The notes beneath the pieces are model-generated. The model did no database searches. It was not told the DNA's origin and saw nothing but the letters and a program-made list of their open reading frames with translations. From an uncultured Eisenbergiella sp. (GTDB taxonomy: Bacteria > Bacillota > Clostridia > Lachnospirales > Lachnospiraceae): a DNA stretch of 33,761 nt. Both the position numbers and the translations under genes were made by a program. The DNA lies in the NCBI GenBank assembly GCA_947598825.1, contig CANQFM010000034.1, positions 1-33,761 on the forward strand. Reading direction: 5' to 3'. This document shows positions 6,754 through 15,851 of this stretch, piece by piece. Each line of letters starts with the position of its first letter. Position 1 is the stretch's first letter.

Positions 6754-7743
6754 ATGCAGTATACGGATATCGGGATCGATCTGGGGACGGCCAGCATACT
6801 GGTTTATATAAGAGGGAAGGGCGTGGTGCTAAAGGAGCCTTCCGTCGTCGCTTTTGACAGGGACACCAATAAGATCAAGGCTATCGGGGAGGACGCCCGC
6901 CTGATGCTGGGACGCACTCCCGGCAATATTGTGGCGGTCAGGCCGCTTCGGCAGGGCGTGATCTCGGATTATACCGTGACAGAGAAAATGATGAAATATT
7001 TCATTCAGAAGGCGCTGGGCAAGAAGACTTTCCGCCGCCCCAGGATCGCGGTCTGCGTTCCCAGCGGCGTGACCGAAGTGGAGAAAAAGGCCGTGGAGGA
7101 CGCCACATACCAGGCGGGGGCCCGGGATGTTTCCATCATTGAGGAGCCCATTGCGGCCGCGATCGGCGCGGGGATCGATATTTCCAGGCCCTGCGGCAAC
7201 ATGATCGTGGACATCGGGGGCGGCACCTCGGATATCGCCGTCATTTCGCTGGGCGGGACGGTGGTCAGCGCCTCCATCAAGATCGCGGGCGATGATTTCG
7301 ATGAGGCCATCGTGCGTTATATGCGGAAAAAACACAATCTGCTGATCGGGGAACGGACGGCGGAGGATATCAAGATCAAGATCGGATCGGCTTTCCGGCG
7401 GCCGGAACCGGATTATATGGACGTCAGGGGCCGGAATCTGGTGACAGGACTTCCCAAGACGATCACGGTTTCCTCGGAAGAGACGGAAGAGGCACTGAAA
7501 GAATCCACGCTGCAGATCGTAGAGGCGATCCATGGCGTTCTGGAAAAGACGCCGCCGGAACTGGCGGCGGATATTGCAGACCGGGGGATCGTGCTGACCG
7601 GCGGCGGCAGCCTGCTGCGCGGCCTGGAGGAGTTGATCCAGGACAGGACGGGGATCAATACCATGACAGCAGAAGATCCGATGACGGCAGTGGCGATAGG
7701 AACGGGAAAATATGTGGAATTTCTGGGCGGATATCAAGAGTGA
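6754..7743 (+). CDS. mreB: MreB/Mbl-family rod-shape actin
   Basis: A 329-residue bacterial actin that forms membrane-bound filaments steering side-wall peptidoglycan synthesis. The nucleotide-binding signatures are all present: IGIDLGTAS at residues 6-14 (phosphate 1), IVDIGGGTSDIAVIS near 150-164 (phosphate 2) and GIVLTGGGSLLRGLE near 284-298 (adenosine site). The IIEEPIAAAIGAG helix is typical of the family. Length is normal. It has its own promoter and long leader and is followed by a terminator-like hairpin. No mreC or mreD is adjacent, so it may correspond to Mbl or another paralogue rather than the mreBCD-operon copy. ATG 6754 follows GGAAGGAGAG. Confidence 0.92.
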   Translation: MQYTDIGIDLGTASILVYIRGKGVVLKEPSVVAFDRDTNKIKAIGEDARLMLGRTPGNIVAVRPLRQGVISDYTVTEKMMKYFIQKALGKKTFRRPRIAVCVPSGVTEVEKKAVEDATYQAGARDVSIIEEPIAAAIGAGIDISRPCGNMIVDIGGGTSDIAVISLGGTVVSASIKIAGDDFDEAIVRYMRKKHNLLIGERTAEDIKIKIGSAFRRPEPDYMDVRGRNLVTGLPKTITVSSEETEEALKESTLQIVEAIHGVLEKTPPELAADIADRGIVLTGGGSLLRGLEELIQDRTGINTMTAEDPMTAVAIGTGKYVEFLGGYQE

Positions 7744-7759
7744 GGATCAGCCCGTATAC

Positions 7760-7790
7760 AGGAAGGACCGCCCGCAGGGCGGTCTTTCCT
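7760..7790 (+). terminator. Terminator-like hairpin after mreB
   Basis: Fourteen-base arms at 7760-7773 and 7777-7790 with a GCA loop and one G-U pair. The T-rich part (TCTTTCCT) is inside the 3' arm rather than after it, so termination efficiency is uncertain. Confidence 0.5.
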
Positions 7791-7856
7791 GCTAACGGGG
7801 GTTTTTGCCAAAGACAGAACGCGATACGGTCAGGCGTCCGCGCCGGGAGGTTTTTT

Positions 7857-10100
7857 TTGGATCGGATAGAAGGATACGTTTCCCATATCATATATCGGAA
7901 CGCAGAGAACGGCTATACGGTATTTGAACTAGGAGGAGAAAGGGAGATCACCTGTGTCGGGACGTTCCCGACGCTGGATGAAGGGGAACTGCTGGATCTG
8001 CAGGGGGAGTATGCCCAACATTCCGTTTATGGGCCTCAGTTTAAGGTTCAGAACTGGCGGACGGTGTCTCCCGACGACGCAGCCGGGATGGAACGCTATC
8101 TCGGCAGCGGGGCGGTGCGCGGGGTCGGCGCATCTCTGGCGGCGCGCATTGTAAAGCGCTTCGGCAGGGATACTTTCCGCATCATCGAGGAAGAGCCGGA
8201 GCGTCTGGCCGAAGTAAAAGGCATCAGCGAGCGGAAAGCGATGGATATTGCTGCGCAGGTGGAAGAAAAAAAGGAAATGCGAAACGCGATGATCTATCTG
8301 CAGGGCTACGGCATTTCCAATGCGCTGGCGGTCAGGATCTATCAGACATATGGGGACAGACTGTACCGGATCCTGGAGGAAAATCCCTATCGGCTGGCGG
8401 ATGATATCGACGGCGTCGGCTTTAAAAGGGCGGATGAACTGGCGGCGCGGATCGGCATCCATGTGGACTCTGAATTTCGTATCCGCAGCGGGATCCTTTA
8501 CGCGCTCCAACAGGCCGCGTCGGAAGGGCATATTTATCTTCCGCAGCCCGTTCTGGTGCAGAGGGCGTCGGAACTTTTGAATCTGCAGGGGGAGGCTGTG
8601 GAGGATCAGATCCCGAATCTGGCCATGGACAAAAGGCTGGTACTTAAAATGATCGATGAAATGCCGTGCTGCTACGCGTCGGGCTATTATTATGCGGAAT
8701 TGTCCTGCGCGAAGATGCTGGCGGAATTGAACGGAAAGCTCCTGGATACAGAAGAAGGGGAATGGGACGTGCTGGAGAAAGCCGTCCTGCAAAAAATAGA
8801 GAAAATACAGGATCGGGAGGGCCTGCAACTGGATGCGCTGCAGAAAAAGGCGGTTTTTGAGAGCGTCCGCAACACGATTTTCATTCTGACGGGAGGACCC
8901 GGTACCGGAAAGACCACGACCATCAATATGATGATCCATTATTTTGCCGCAGAGGGGATGGATATGATGCTGGCGGCGCCTACGGGCAGGGCGGCCAAAC
9001 GGATGACGGAAGCGACGGGATATGAGGCGCGCACGATCCATCGGATGCTGGAGCTGTCCGGCATTGTGCCGGAGGAGGGACGTCGGGCCAGTTTTGAACG
9101 CAATGAAGAGAATCCGCTGGAGACGGATGTGATCATCGTGGATGAGATGTCCATGGTGGATATCCATTTATTCCAGTCGCTGTTAAAGGCCGTCAGCCCC
9201 GGGACGCGTCTGATCCTGGTGGGAGACAGCAACCAGTTGCCCAGCGTCGGGCCAGGTCAGGTGCTTCACGACCTGATCGAAAGCGGGGCGTTTCCGGTGG
9301 TGCGCCTGGAAAAGATCTTCCGGCAGGCGGAGGAGAGCGATATTGTGGTCAACGCGCACCGCATCCATCGGGGCGAAGAGATCCGCCTGGACAATAAAAG
9401 CAGAGACTTCTTTTTTCTGGAAAGGAACAGCGTCCCGGTGATCTATAAGCATATGGTCCAGCTCATCCGGGAAAAGCTGCCGCCTTACGTTAAGGCGTCG
9501 CCCTATGAGATCCAGGTGCTTACCCCCATGCGGAAAGGCAATCTGGGAGTGGAGACTTTAAACGGTATCCTGCAGGCCTGCTTAAATCCCGCCGATGCGT
9601 CCAAGAAAGAGACGAGGATCGGCGAGACTTTGTTCCGGGAGGGGGACAAGGTCATGCAGATAAAAAACAACTATCAGTTGGAATGGGAGATCCTGAGCCG
9701 TTTTCAGATCCCTGTTGACAGGGGAGTGGGGATCTTTAACGGGGATATGGGCGTGATCCGGGAAATCAACGAATACGCGCAGACGGTGGTGGTGGAATAC
9801 GATGAGTGCCGCCGGGTGACGTATGGATTTTCGCAGATGGACGAAGTGGAACTGGCCTATGCCATTACGATCCACAAATCTCAGGGAAGCGAATATCCGG
9901 CTGTCATTCTGCCGCTGTTGGGAGGCCCCCGTATGCTGATGAACAGGAACCTTCTTTACACGGCGGTGACGCGGGCAAGGGGATGCGTCACCATATTGGG
10001 GAGCAAACAGGTGGTGTGCCAGATGATCGAAAACGCCAGCGAGGCAAAACGCTACACCAGCCTGGACAGGAGGATCAAAGAGCTGAAAGGAGAATTTTGA
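7857..10100 (+). CDS. recD2: RecD2-type SF1 5'-3' DNA helicase
   Basis: A RecD-like helicase of the AddAB-independent RecD2 (YrrC) group, acting in DNA repair and replication-fork maintenance. I choose TTG 7857 because GGGAGG lies six bases upstream and the conserved N-terminus (DRIEGYVSHI) begins there. An ATG at 7740 would add 39 unlikely residues translated from the terminator hairpin. The result is 747 residues, normal for the family. Helix-hairpin-helix elements lie near residues 83-100, 120 and 185. Walker A GGPGTGKTT is at 346-354, Walker B is VDEMSMVD, motif III GDSNQLPSVGPGQ is near 456, IHKSQG near 672 and TAVTRA near 702. All motifs are intact. It overlaps comF by 4 bases. Confidence 0.93.
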   Translation: MDRIEGYVSHIIYRNAENGYTVFELGGEREITCVGTFPTLDEGELLDLQGEYAQHSVYGPQFKVQNWRTVSPDDAAGMERYLGSGAVRGVGASLAARIVKRFGRDTFRIIEEEPERLAEVKGISERKAMDIAAQVEEKKEMRNAMIYLQGYGISNALAVRIYQTYGDRLYRILEENPYRLADDIDGVGFKRADELAARIGIHVDSEFRIRSGILYALQQAASEGHIYLPQPVLVQRASELLNLQGEAVEDQIPNLAMDKRLVLKMIDEMPCCYASGYYYAELSCAKMLAELNGKLLDTEEGEWDVLEKAVLQKIEKIQDREGLQLDALQKKAVFESVRNTIFILTGGPGTGKTTTINMMIHYFAAEGMDMMLAAPTGRAAKRMTEATGYEARTIHRMLELSGIVPEEGRRASFERNEENPLETDVIIVDEMSMVDIHLFQSLLKAVSPGTRLILVGDSNQLPSVGPGQVLHDLIESGAFPVVRLEKIFRQAEESDIVVNAHRIHRGEEIRLDNKSRDFFFLERNSVPVIYKHMVQLIREKLPPYVKASPYEIQVLTPMRKGNLGVETLNGILQACLNPADASKKETRIGETLFREGDKVMQIKNNYQLEWEILSRFQIPVDRGVGIFNGDMGVIREINEYAQTVVVEYDECRRVTYGFSQMDEVELAYAITIHKSQGSEYPAVILPLLGGPRMLMNRNLLYTAVTRARGCVTILGSKQVVCQMIENASEAKRYTSLDRRIKELKGEF

Positions 10101-10801
10101 TCACGCTGAAAGATCTTCTTTTCCCGCGCAGGTGTCCGGTCTGCGACCGGCCGGTAAAGCCCGCCGGAAGCCTGATCTGCCGGGAATGTGCAGACAGGCT
10201 TCGGTATGTAGGAGAGCCTGCCTGCATGAAATGCGGGAAAGCGCTGCAGGATAAGCGGCAGGAATACTGTTTTGACTGTTCGCGCAAAAAACACCTGTAT
10301 GACAGGGGCGTTTCCTTATATCATTATGGAAGCGTTAAGGATTGCATCTACCGTTTTAAATACGGCGGACGGCAGGAGTACGCCGCCTTTTTCGGACAGG
10401 AGATGGCCCGGCGTTTGGGCAGGCAGATCGTGGCCTGGAGACCGGACGCGCTGGTGCCCGTCCCGCTGCACCCCAGACGCCTCAGGGACCGCGGCTATAA
10501 TCAGGCGCTCCTGCTGGCCAGGGAGACGGGGAGGCGCCTGCAGATCCCGGTTTTGGAGGACTGGCTGCTTCGTGTAAAAAATACCAGGCCGCAGAAGCTT
10601 CTGGACGGGAGAGAACGCCAAAATAATTTGAAAAAGGCTTTTAAAATCAGTCGGAATGATGTAAAATTAAATACGATTGTAATTATTGACGATATCTATA
10701 CTACGGGAAGTACCGTAGACGAGATCGCGGCTGTATGCAGACGCCACGGCGTTACGAAAATTTATTTTGCGGCGCTTTCCATCGGAAACGGAAGGACGTG
10801 A
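10097..10801 (+). CDS. comF: ComF-family phosphoribosyltransferase-like protein
   Basis: A 234-residue ComF/GntX protein, associated in competent bacteria with single-stranded DNA uptake; its role in non-competent Clostridia is unclear. Two paired CxxC sites (C13/C16 with C28/C31, C43/C46 with C58/C61) form the N-terminal zinc region. The C-terminal domain has the PRPP-binding signature VIIDDIYTTGST near 195-206 and the typical VPVPLHPRRLRDRGYNQ segment. The start is TTG 10097, inside the TTGA that also ends recD2, with GAAAGGAG at a proper distance. This indicates translational coupling to recD2. The open frame extends far upstream, but that part is a shadow of recD2. Confidence 0.9.
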   Translation: MITLKDLLFPRRCPVCDRPVKPAGSLICRECADRLRYVGEPACMKCGKALQDKRQEYCFDCSRKKHLYDRGVSLYHYGSVKDCIYRFKYGGRQEYAAFFGQEMARRLGRQIVAWRPDALVPVPLHPRRLRDRGYNQALLLARETGRRLQIPVLEDWLLRVKNTRPQKLLDGRERQNNLKKAFKISRNDVKLNTIVIIDDIYTTGSTVDEIAAVCRRHGVTKIYFAALSIGNGRT

Positions 10802-10850
10802 CCGGTGTTTTTGGCGTTTTTCAGAAGAGAAGGGACGGACGGGAGCAGAC

Positions 10851-11240
10851 ATGGTCAACGAACAGAAGGTTCTGCAAATGACGAAAATGGCCGTTTATGA
10901 ATCCGGGGAGGGACGGAAGGATAAGGCCGTCTCGGGTTATTTCAGGGGAGATTATATCGGTCTGCAGATGATCCTCTCTTTTCTGGTGATCACGGCGGCG
11001 TTTGCTGCGGTGGCCGCCGCCTATGTGTGCTTTAACTTTGAAGAGCTGATGGCCGATATCTATACGATGGATCTGGTGGAGATGGGCAGGAGCGTGCTGG
11101 GGGCGTATCTCGCTGTTCTCGTTGTCTATCTGGCCGTGACCTGGCTGGTATACGCGGTGCGTTACAATAGGGCGAGGAAACGGCTGGATACCCTGCTGGA
11201 CGATCTCGAAAGTCTGGAAGAGATCGACGAAGAAATCTGA
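10851..11240 (+). CDS. Small two-helix membrane protein
   Basis: 129 residues from ATG 10851, with GGGAG upstream; the longer open frame back to 10767 adds an unlikely Arg-rich stretch. Two membrane helices lie at about 37-60 and 81-103. A basic N-terminal part and an acidic, coiled-coil-like tail (LDDLESLEEIDEE) probably face the cytoplasm. No family recognised. It sits 49 bases after comF and 13 before the next membrane gene, so it probably belongs to the unit leading to cdaA. Confidence 0.75.
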   Translation: MVNEQKVLQMTKMAVYESGEGRKDKAVSGYFRGDYIGLQMILSFLVITAAFAAVAAAYVCFNFEELMADIYTMDLVEMGRSVLGAYLAVLVVYLAVTWLVYAVRYNRARKRLDTLLDDLESLEEIDEEI

Positions 11241-11253
11241 AAGGACAGGCAAT

Positions 11254-12240
11254 ATGACGAATCTTCTTGTGATGAAGGAGTACATAAAGGGATTTTACGC
11301 CAAGTACGAGGACTTTATCCTCCCTGTGCTGAAGTTCCTCCTGGCCCTGATCCTGTTTTTTACGATCAACGGGCAGTTGGGTTATATGGAGAAGATCAAC
11401 AGCCCGGTCATTCCGCTGGTGTCCGCGCTTTTGTGTTCCTTTATGCCGATGGGTTTTATGGTGTTTCTGTGCGCCGTTTTTCTGCTGGCGCATGTGTACG
11501 CCCTTTCGCTGGAATGTATGGCGGTGCTTCTGCTGGCATATATTTTCATTGCCGTCGTCTATCTGCGGTTTTCCCCGAAGGAACACCTGTTTCTTTTGCT
11601 GACGCCGCTTCTGTTCTGCTGGGGCGTCCCGTACGTCCTTCCGCTGGCGGCGGGGCTGTTCGGTTCGCCGGTGTCCGCAGTGCCGGTGGCCTGCGGCGTT
11701 ATCCTGTATTATGTGCTGTTTTATATGACCGGCAATGCGCAGGCGCTGGGTTCGACAGAGGCCGATGCTATCCTTCAGCGTTTCAGGGACGTCACGATGG
11801 GGATCGCGGACAATAAGGAGATGATCATTACCGTGGTGGCCTTCGTAGTCACGACGGTGCTGGTTTATCTTATCCGGCGTATGAGCGTCGACTACTCCAG
11901 GGCGATCGCGATCCTGGTGGGCACGCTTGCGGATATCGTGATCCTGTTGGTGGGAGATCTGATGTACGAAGCGAATTTTTCCATTGCGTCCGTGATCTTT
12001 GGAAGTATCCTGGGCGCGCTGGCAGCGCTGGTGATGCAGTTTTTCCATTTTAACCTGGATTATCTGCGAACAGAAAAAGTGCAGTTTGAAGACGATGAAT
12101 ATTATTACTATGTAAAGGCCGTTCCCAAGATGGCGGTCACCGCACCGGAGAAAAGGGTGAAGAAGATCACCACCAGGCGGGCGCATCAAAATGCCCGCCG
12201 CAGCCACAGCAAAGCGAGAGCGAAGTCGGGCAGGAATTAA
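11254..12240 (+). CDS. Polytopic membrane protein upstream of cdaA
   Basis: A 328-residue integral membrane protein with about eight hydrophobic helices between residues 20 and 270, then an acidic segment (FEDDEYYYY near 287-295) and a very basic tail of about 35 residues. No catalytic motif or transporter signature is visible. It ends 3 bases before the cdaA start, so the two are surely co-transcribed; a role around c-di-AMP synthesis or cell-envelope assembly is inference. The last codons (SKARAKSGRN) lie in a 12-base stretch also found in the repeat ahead of mreB, so the tail may be partly repeat-derived. Confidence 0.8.
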   Translation: MTNLLVMKEYIKGFYAKYEDFILPVLKFLLALILFFTINGQLGYMEKINSPVIPLVSALLCSFMPMGFMVFLCAVFLLAHVYALSLECMAVLLLAYIFIAVVYLRFSPKEHLFLLLTPLLFCWGVPYVLPLAAGLFGSPVSAVPVACGVILYYVLFYMTGNAQALGSTEADAILQRFRDVTMGIADNKEMIITVVAFVVTTVLVYLIRRMSVDYSRAIAILVGTLADIVILLVGDLMYEANFSIASVIFGSILGALAALVMQFFHFNLDYLRTEKVQFEDDEYYYYVKAVPKMAVTAPEKRVKKITTRRAHQNARRSHSKARAKSGRN

Positions 12241-12243
12241 GGT

Positions 12244-13107
12244 ATGGAACAGATCAGGACATTTTTGGACAGCAATTTGGCAAGCCTCCAGTTTATCGAC
12301 ATAATGGATGTGATCGAGATCCTTCTCATATCCCTTATGGTCTATTACGTTATTGCCTTTACCAAGGAGACCAGGGCCTGGTTCTTGCTGAAAGGGGTTT
12401 TCTGGATCCTGGTATTTCTTGCGGTGGCGATGCTTTTGGAAATGAATACGATCCTCTGGATCGCCAGGAGCGTATTCCAGCTTGCCGCGATCGCTTTGAT
12501 CGTCGTTTTGCAGCCGGAACTGCGCAAAGCGCTGGAAGGGTTGGGGAAGAAGGATATCCTCCATTCCGTCCTTCCCTTCGATACGGGCAAGCCGGAGGAG
12601 GGGCTGTTTTCCGATAAGACGGTCCGCGAGATCAGCAAGGGCTGTATGGAGATGGCCAGGGTCAAGACCGGCGCGCTCATCGTGGTGGAACAGAAGGATT
12701 CCCTGGAGGAGTATGAACGGACCGGCATTGCGGTGGACGGGATCGTGACCAGCCAGCTTTTGATCAATATTTTTGAGAAAAATACGCCGCTTCACGACGG
12801 CGCCGTGATCGTGCGCAAGGATCGGGTGACCTATGCCACTTGTTATCTGCCGCTTTCGGATAATATGGAACTGAGCAAAGAGCTGGGCACGCGGCATCGA
12901 GCCGGCGTGGGGATCTCGGAAGTGACGGATTCCATGACGGTGATCGTCTCGGAAGAGACGGGCAGTATCAGCGTTGCCTATAAAGGGAAACTGACCAGGG
13001 GCTTAAACGCGCCTGAGCTGGAGGAAATGCTGCGATCCATCCAGAACAAGGCCCCGGAGGAGAAAGAGCGAAAACGCTGGAAAGGGTGGCCAAGGAATGA
13101 AAAATAA
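12244..13107 (+). CDS. cdaA: Diadenylate cyclase CdaA
   Basis: A membrane-bound enzyme that makes c-di-AMP from two ATP. Three N-terminal membrane helices (about 24-40, 48-66, 72-89) precede the cytoplasmic DisA_N domain. The catalytic DGA motif is at residues 185-187 and the RHR motif at 217-219, both intact. Length (287 residues) is slightly above the usual ~270 because of a charged tail (KAPEEKERKRWKGW). The gene overlaps the YbbR gene by 11 bases, and glmM follows, reproducing the conserved cdaA-cdaR-glmM order in which YbbR/CdaR and GlmM modulate the cyclase. Confidence 0.96.
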   Translation: MEQIRTFLDSNLASLQFIDIMDVIEILLISLMVYYVIAFTKETRAWFLLKGVFWILVFLAVAMLLEMNTILWIARSVFQLAAIALIVVLQPELRKALEGLGKKDILHSVLPFDTGKPEEGLFSDKTVREISKGCMEMARVKTGALIVVEQKDSLEEYERTGIAVDGIVTSQLLINIFEKNTPLHDGAVIVRKDRVTYATCYLPLSDNMELSKELGTRHRAGVGISEVTDSMTVIVSEETGSISVAYKGKLTRGLNAPELEEMLRSIQNKAPEEKERKRWKGWPRNEK

Positions 13108-14377
13108 GCTGACACATAATCTCGGCTTGAAGATCGTGGCGGTTGTTGCGGCCATCCTCCTTTGGCTGATCAATGTGAACCTGAATAACCCGCTCTCCAA
13201 TCAGCAGATCTCCAACCTGTCGGTCCAGATGATCAATACCGGCTACATCACCTCCCAGGGCAAGACCTTTAAGGTGATGGAAAATACCGATACGGTGCGG
13301 CTGACGGTTCGGGCGCCGAAAAATGTGCTGAGTGAGATCTCCCGGGAGAGTTTTTCCCTGCGGGCGGATTTTTCAAAGATAACGGAAGAAAATACGGTGC
13401 CGATCGAGTGGGTCCTAAACGACCGGACGCTCGAGGGCGAATTGGAAAGCGTGCATCTTGATAAAGAGTATGTAAAGCTGCAGGTGGAGAACCACAGGTC
13501 GAGGCAGCTTGCGATCACGGTAGTGAAGACGGGATCGCTTCCGGCAGGTTATGTGACGGGCAGGACGGATACGGAGACGAACATGATGAGTATTTCGGGG
13601 CCGGAATCCGTACTCTCCACCGTGGCCAAGGCGGCGGTGGAAGTTTCCCTGGATTCCGTGACTTCCGATGTGGAGATCGTGGCGAAGATCCGGCTGCTGG
13701 ACGCGGATGGAAATGAAGTCACCAGCTCCGACATCCAGAAGAGTATTCAGGATGTGAAGGTGACCATACCGGTATATCCGACTAAGGAAGTCCCGATCCG
13801 GTATGGAAGCAGCGGCTCCGTAGAGGACGGTTATGTTTTGACGGGATTGGCGGCCGCCTCTCCGGCGACGGTGTTGATCGCCGGAAAGGAAAACGCTATC
13901 AACAATGTGGAAGAGATCGTGATTCCCGAGACGGAACTGGATGTGACCGCCGCCCGGGAGGATGTGACTGCTACGGTGGATATCCGACCATATCTTCCTG
14001 CGGACGTGAGCCTGGCGGATACCGGCTTCGACGGCCGCGTGACCCTGACGGCCCTGGTGGAGCCGATCCTGCACAGGACGTTTGAATTTGACACGGATGC
14101 GGTGCAGATATTGAATATACCGGAGAACTGGTTGGCGGAACTCGTCGCGGGCCAGAAGATCTCCGTTACCGTATATGGGCTCCAGGCGGATCTGAACGCC
14201 ATAGATGCGAACAGTCTGACGCCGCATACGGATGTGGATACGTTAAAGGACGCCGACGGCAGGATTGCGCCGGGAGAGCAGGATATCGAGATCCGCTTTT
14301 TGATGCCGGACAACGTGCGGCAGGAAGCGGCGGTGACCGCCCGTATCCGGCTGGTGGAGCTGACGCCGGAGGAATAG
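13097..14377 (+). CDS. cdaR: YbbR-domain protein, CdaA regulator
   Basis: A 426-residue bitopic protein. One membrane helix near residues 8-28 leads into an extracytoplasmic region made of about four repeated YbbR modules of 80-90 residues, recognisable by recurring patterns such as V.L.V.NH and EVPIR. In B. subtilis and relatives CdaR binds CdaA and tunes c-di-AMP production. Its overlap with cdaA supports the same role here. No enzymatic residues are expected or seen. Confidence 0.9.
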   Translation: MKNKLTHNLGLKIVAVVAAILLWLINVNLNNPLSNQQISNLSVQMINTGYITSQGKTFKVMENTDTVRLTVRAPKNVLSEISRESFSLRADFSKITEENTVPIEWVLNDRTLEGELESVHLDKEYVKLQVENHRSRQLAITVVKTGSLPAGYVTGRTDTETNMMSISGPESVLSTVAKAAVEVSLDSVTSDVEIVAKIRLLDADGNEVTSSDIQKSIQDVKVTIPVYPTKEVPIRYGSSGSVEDGYVLTGLAAASPATVLIAGKENAINNVEEIVIPETELDVTAAREDVTATVDIRPYLPADVSLADTGFDGRVTLTALVEPILHRTFEFDTDAVQILNIPENWLAELVAGQKISVTVYGLQADLNAIDANSLTPHTDVDTLKDADGRIAPGEQDIEIRFLMPDNVRQEAAVTARIRLVELTPEE

Positions 14378-14392
14378 AAGGAGGATATTTGA

Positions 14393-15742
14393 ATGGCTAG
14401 GATGTTTGGTACAGATGGCGTCAGGGGGATCGCGAATGAAGAACTTACGCCCCTTTTGGCCATGCAGCTTGGGCAGGCGGGCGCCTATGTGCTGACCAGG
14501 GAGAACAGGCACAGGCCGACGATCATGGTAGGCTGCGACACGCGCGTTTCCGGCGATATGCTGGCGTATGCGCTTATGGCGGGGATCTGCAGCGTAGGCG
14601 CCAACGCGGTATATGTGGGAGTGATCCCGACGCCGGCCATCGCCTATCTGACGAGGAAATATAAGGTGGAAGCGGGGGTGGTGATCTCCGCCTCCCACAA
14701 TCCCATGGAGTTTAACGGCATCAAATTTTTTGACGGGGACGGTTACAAGCTGCCGGACGCGCTGGAAGACGAGATAGAGGCGCTGATCAGAAACGGCATG
14801 AAAGGCGTGGATTTTCCCAGCGGCTCCGGCGTGGGCAGGGTGAAGACCCGTAAGGATGCCAGGGAGGAATATATCAACCATGCGGTGCAGTCCGTTCCGG
14901 TGGATCTGGCAAATTTAAAGATCGTTGTGGACTGCGCCGAGGGCGCCGCGCATTATACCTCTGTGGAAGCGCTGCGCCAGTTGGGCGCGCAGGTGGTGCC
15001 GATCCATCATATGCCGGACGGGACCAACATCAACGCCAACTGCGGTTCTACCCATATGGAGGAGCTGCAGGCCAGGGTAGTGTTTGAAAAAGCGGATGTG
15101 GGCCTGGCCTTTGACGGGGACGCCGACCGGCTGCTGGCGGTGGACGAAAACGGCAAGGTGGTAGACGGCGACCAGATCATGGCCATCGTCGGAAAGCATA
15201 TGCGGGAAAAAGGGCGTCTGCGCAACGATACCATCGTCGTCACGGTGATGAGCAATCTGGGATTTTTCCTCTTCGGGGAGCGGGAAAATATCCATATTGA
15301 AAAGACCAAGGTAGGCGACCGCTATGTGCTGGAACGTATGCGGGAGATCGGGGCCAGCCTGGGCGGGGAACAGTCGGGGCACATCATCTTTCTGGATGAG
15401 AACACCACAGGAGACGGCCTGCTGTCGGCGCTGCATTTGCTGGAAGTGATGGTGGAGACGAAAAAGCCGCTTTCCGAATTGTCGCAGGTGATGACGGTAC
15501 TGCCGCAGGCGCTGGTCAATGCAAAGGTGCCCAATCACAGAAAAGAACATTATATGGAATATCCGGAGATCGCGGAGGCGATCAAAAAGCTGGAGGATGA
15601 TTTCGCGGGAGAAGGGCGCGTGCTGATCCGGCCTTCCGGGACGGAGCCGAAGGTGCGCGTGATGATCGAAGGCAAGGATCGGGACAGGATCGAACAGGAG
15701 GCCCGGAAATTGGCGGACCTCATCCAGAACCTGCTCGTGTGA
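14393..15742 (+). CDS. glmM: Phosphoglucosamine mutase
   Basis: A 449-residue enzyme that converts glucosamine-6-phosphate to glucosamine-1-phosphate for UDP-GlcNAc and peptidoglycan. It has the start MARMFGTDGVRG, the catalytic serine in ISASHNPMEFNG (S101), the metal loop FDGDADRLLAVD near 240 and the phosphate-binding RPSGTEPKVRVM near the C-terminus. All are intact and length is standard. A strong AAGGAGGA site precedes the ATG. It is the third member of the cdaA-ybbR-glmM unit; GlmM can also restrain CdaA directly in related bacteria. Confidence 0.97.
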   Translation: MARMFGTDGVRGIANEELTPLLAMQLGQAGAYVLTRENRHRPTIMVGCDTRVSGDMLAYALMAGICSVGANAVYVGVIPTPAIAYLTRKYKVEAGVVISASHNPMEFNGIKFFDGDGYKLPDALEDEIEALIRNGMKGVDFPSGSGVGRVKTRKDAREEYINHAVQSVPVDLANLKIVVDCAEGAAHYTSVEALRQLGAQVVPIHHMPDGTNINANCGSTHMEELQARVVFEKADVGLAFDGDADRLLAVDENGKVVDGDQIMAIVGKHMREKGRLRNDTIVVTVMSNLGFFLFGERENIHIEKTKVGDRYVLERMREIGASLGGEQSGHIIFLDENTTGDGLLSALHLLEVMVETKKPLSELSQVMTVLPQALVNAKVPNHRKEHYMEYPEIAEAIKKLEDDFAGEGRVLIRPSGTEPKVRVMIEGKDRDRIEQEARKLADLIQNLLV

Positions 15743-15778
15743 TATTTTTCGCGGTTTCCGTGCGGGGATGCAAAGCCC

Positions 15779-15807
15779 TTGCGGGAAGTGGCAGTTGATG
15801 GTAAGAT
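15779..15807 (+). promoter_or_regulatory. Possible extended -10 promoter for the HPr gene
   Basis: TTGCGG (15779-15784), 17-base spacer, TAAGAT (15802-15807) preceded by TGG as in extended -10 promoters. Both hexamers are imperfect. It would explain separate expression of the HPr gene. Confidence 0.35.
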
Positions 15808-15851
15808 GTTTATGGGGAAGTCAGCAAATCAATGGGAAAGGGGGCAGATAG

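Noticed and set aside
7929-9167. 412-residue open frame on the minus strand
   Set aside because: It is entirely opposite recD2, whose motifs are intact, and its composition is typical of an antisense shadow.
11032-12897. 621-residue open frame on the minus strand
   Set aside because: It lies opposite two solid plus-strand genes, has a His/Gln/Arg/Asp-rich low-complexity composition and no domain; it is a mirror of GC-rich coding DNA.
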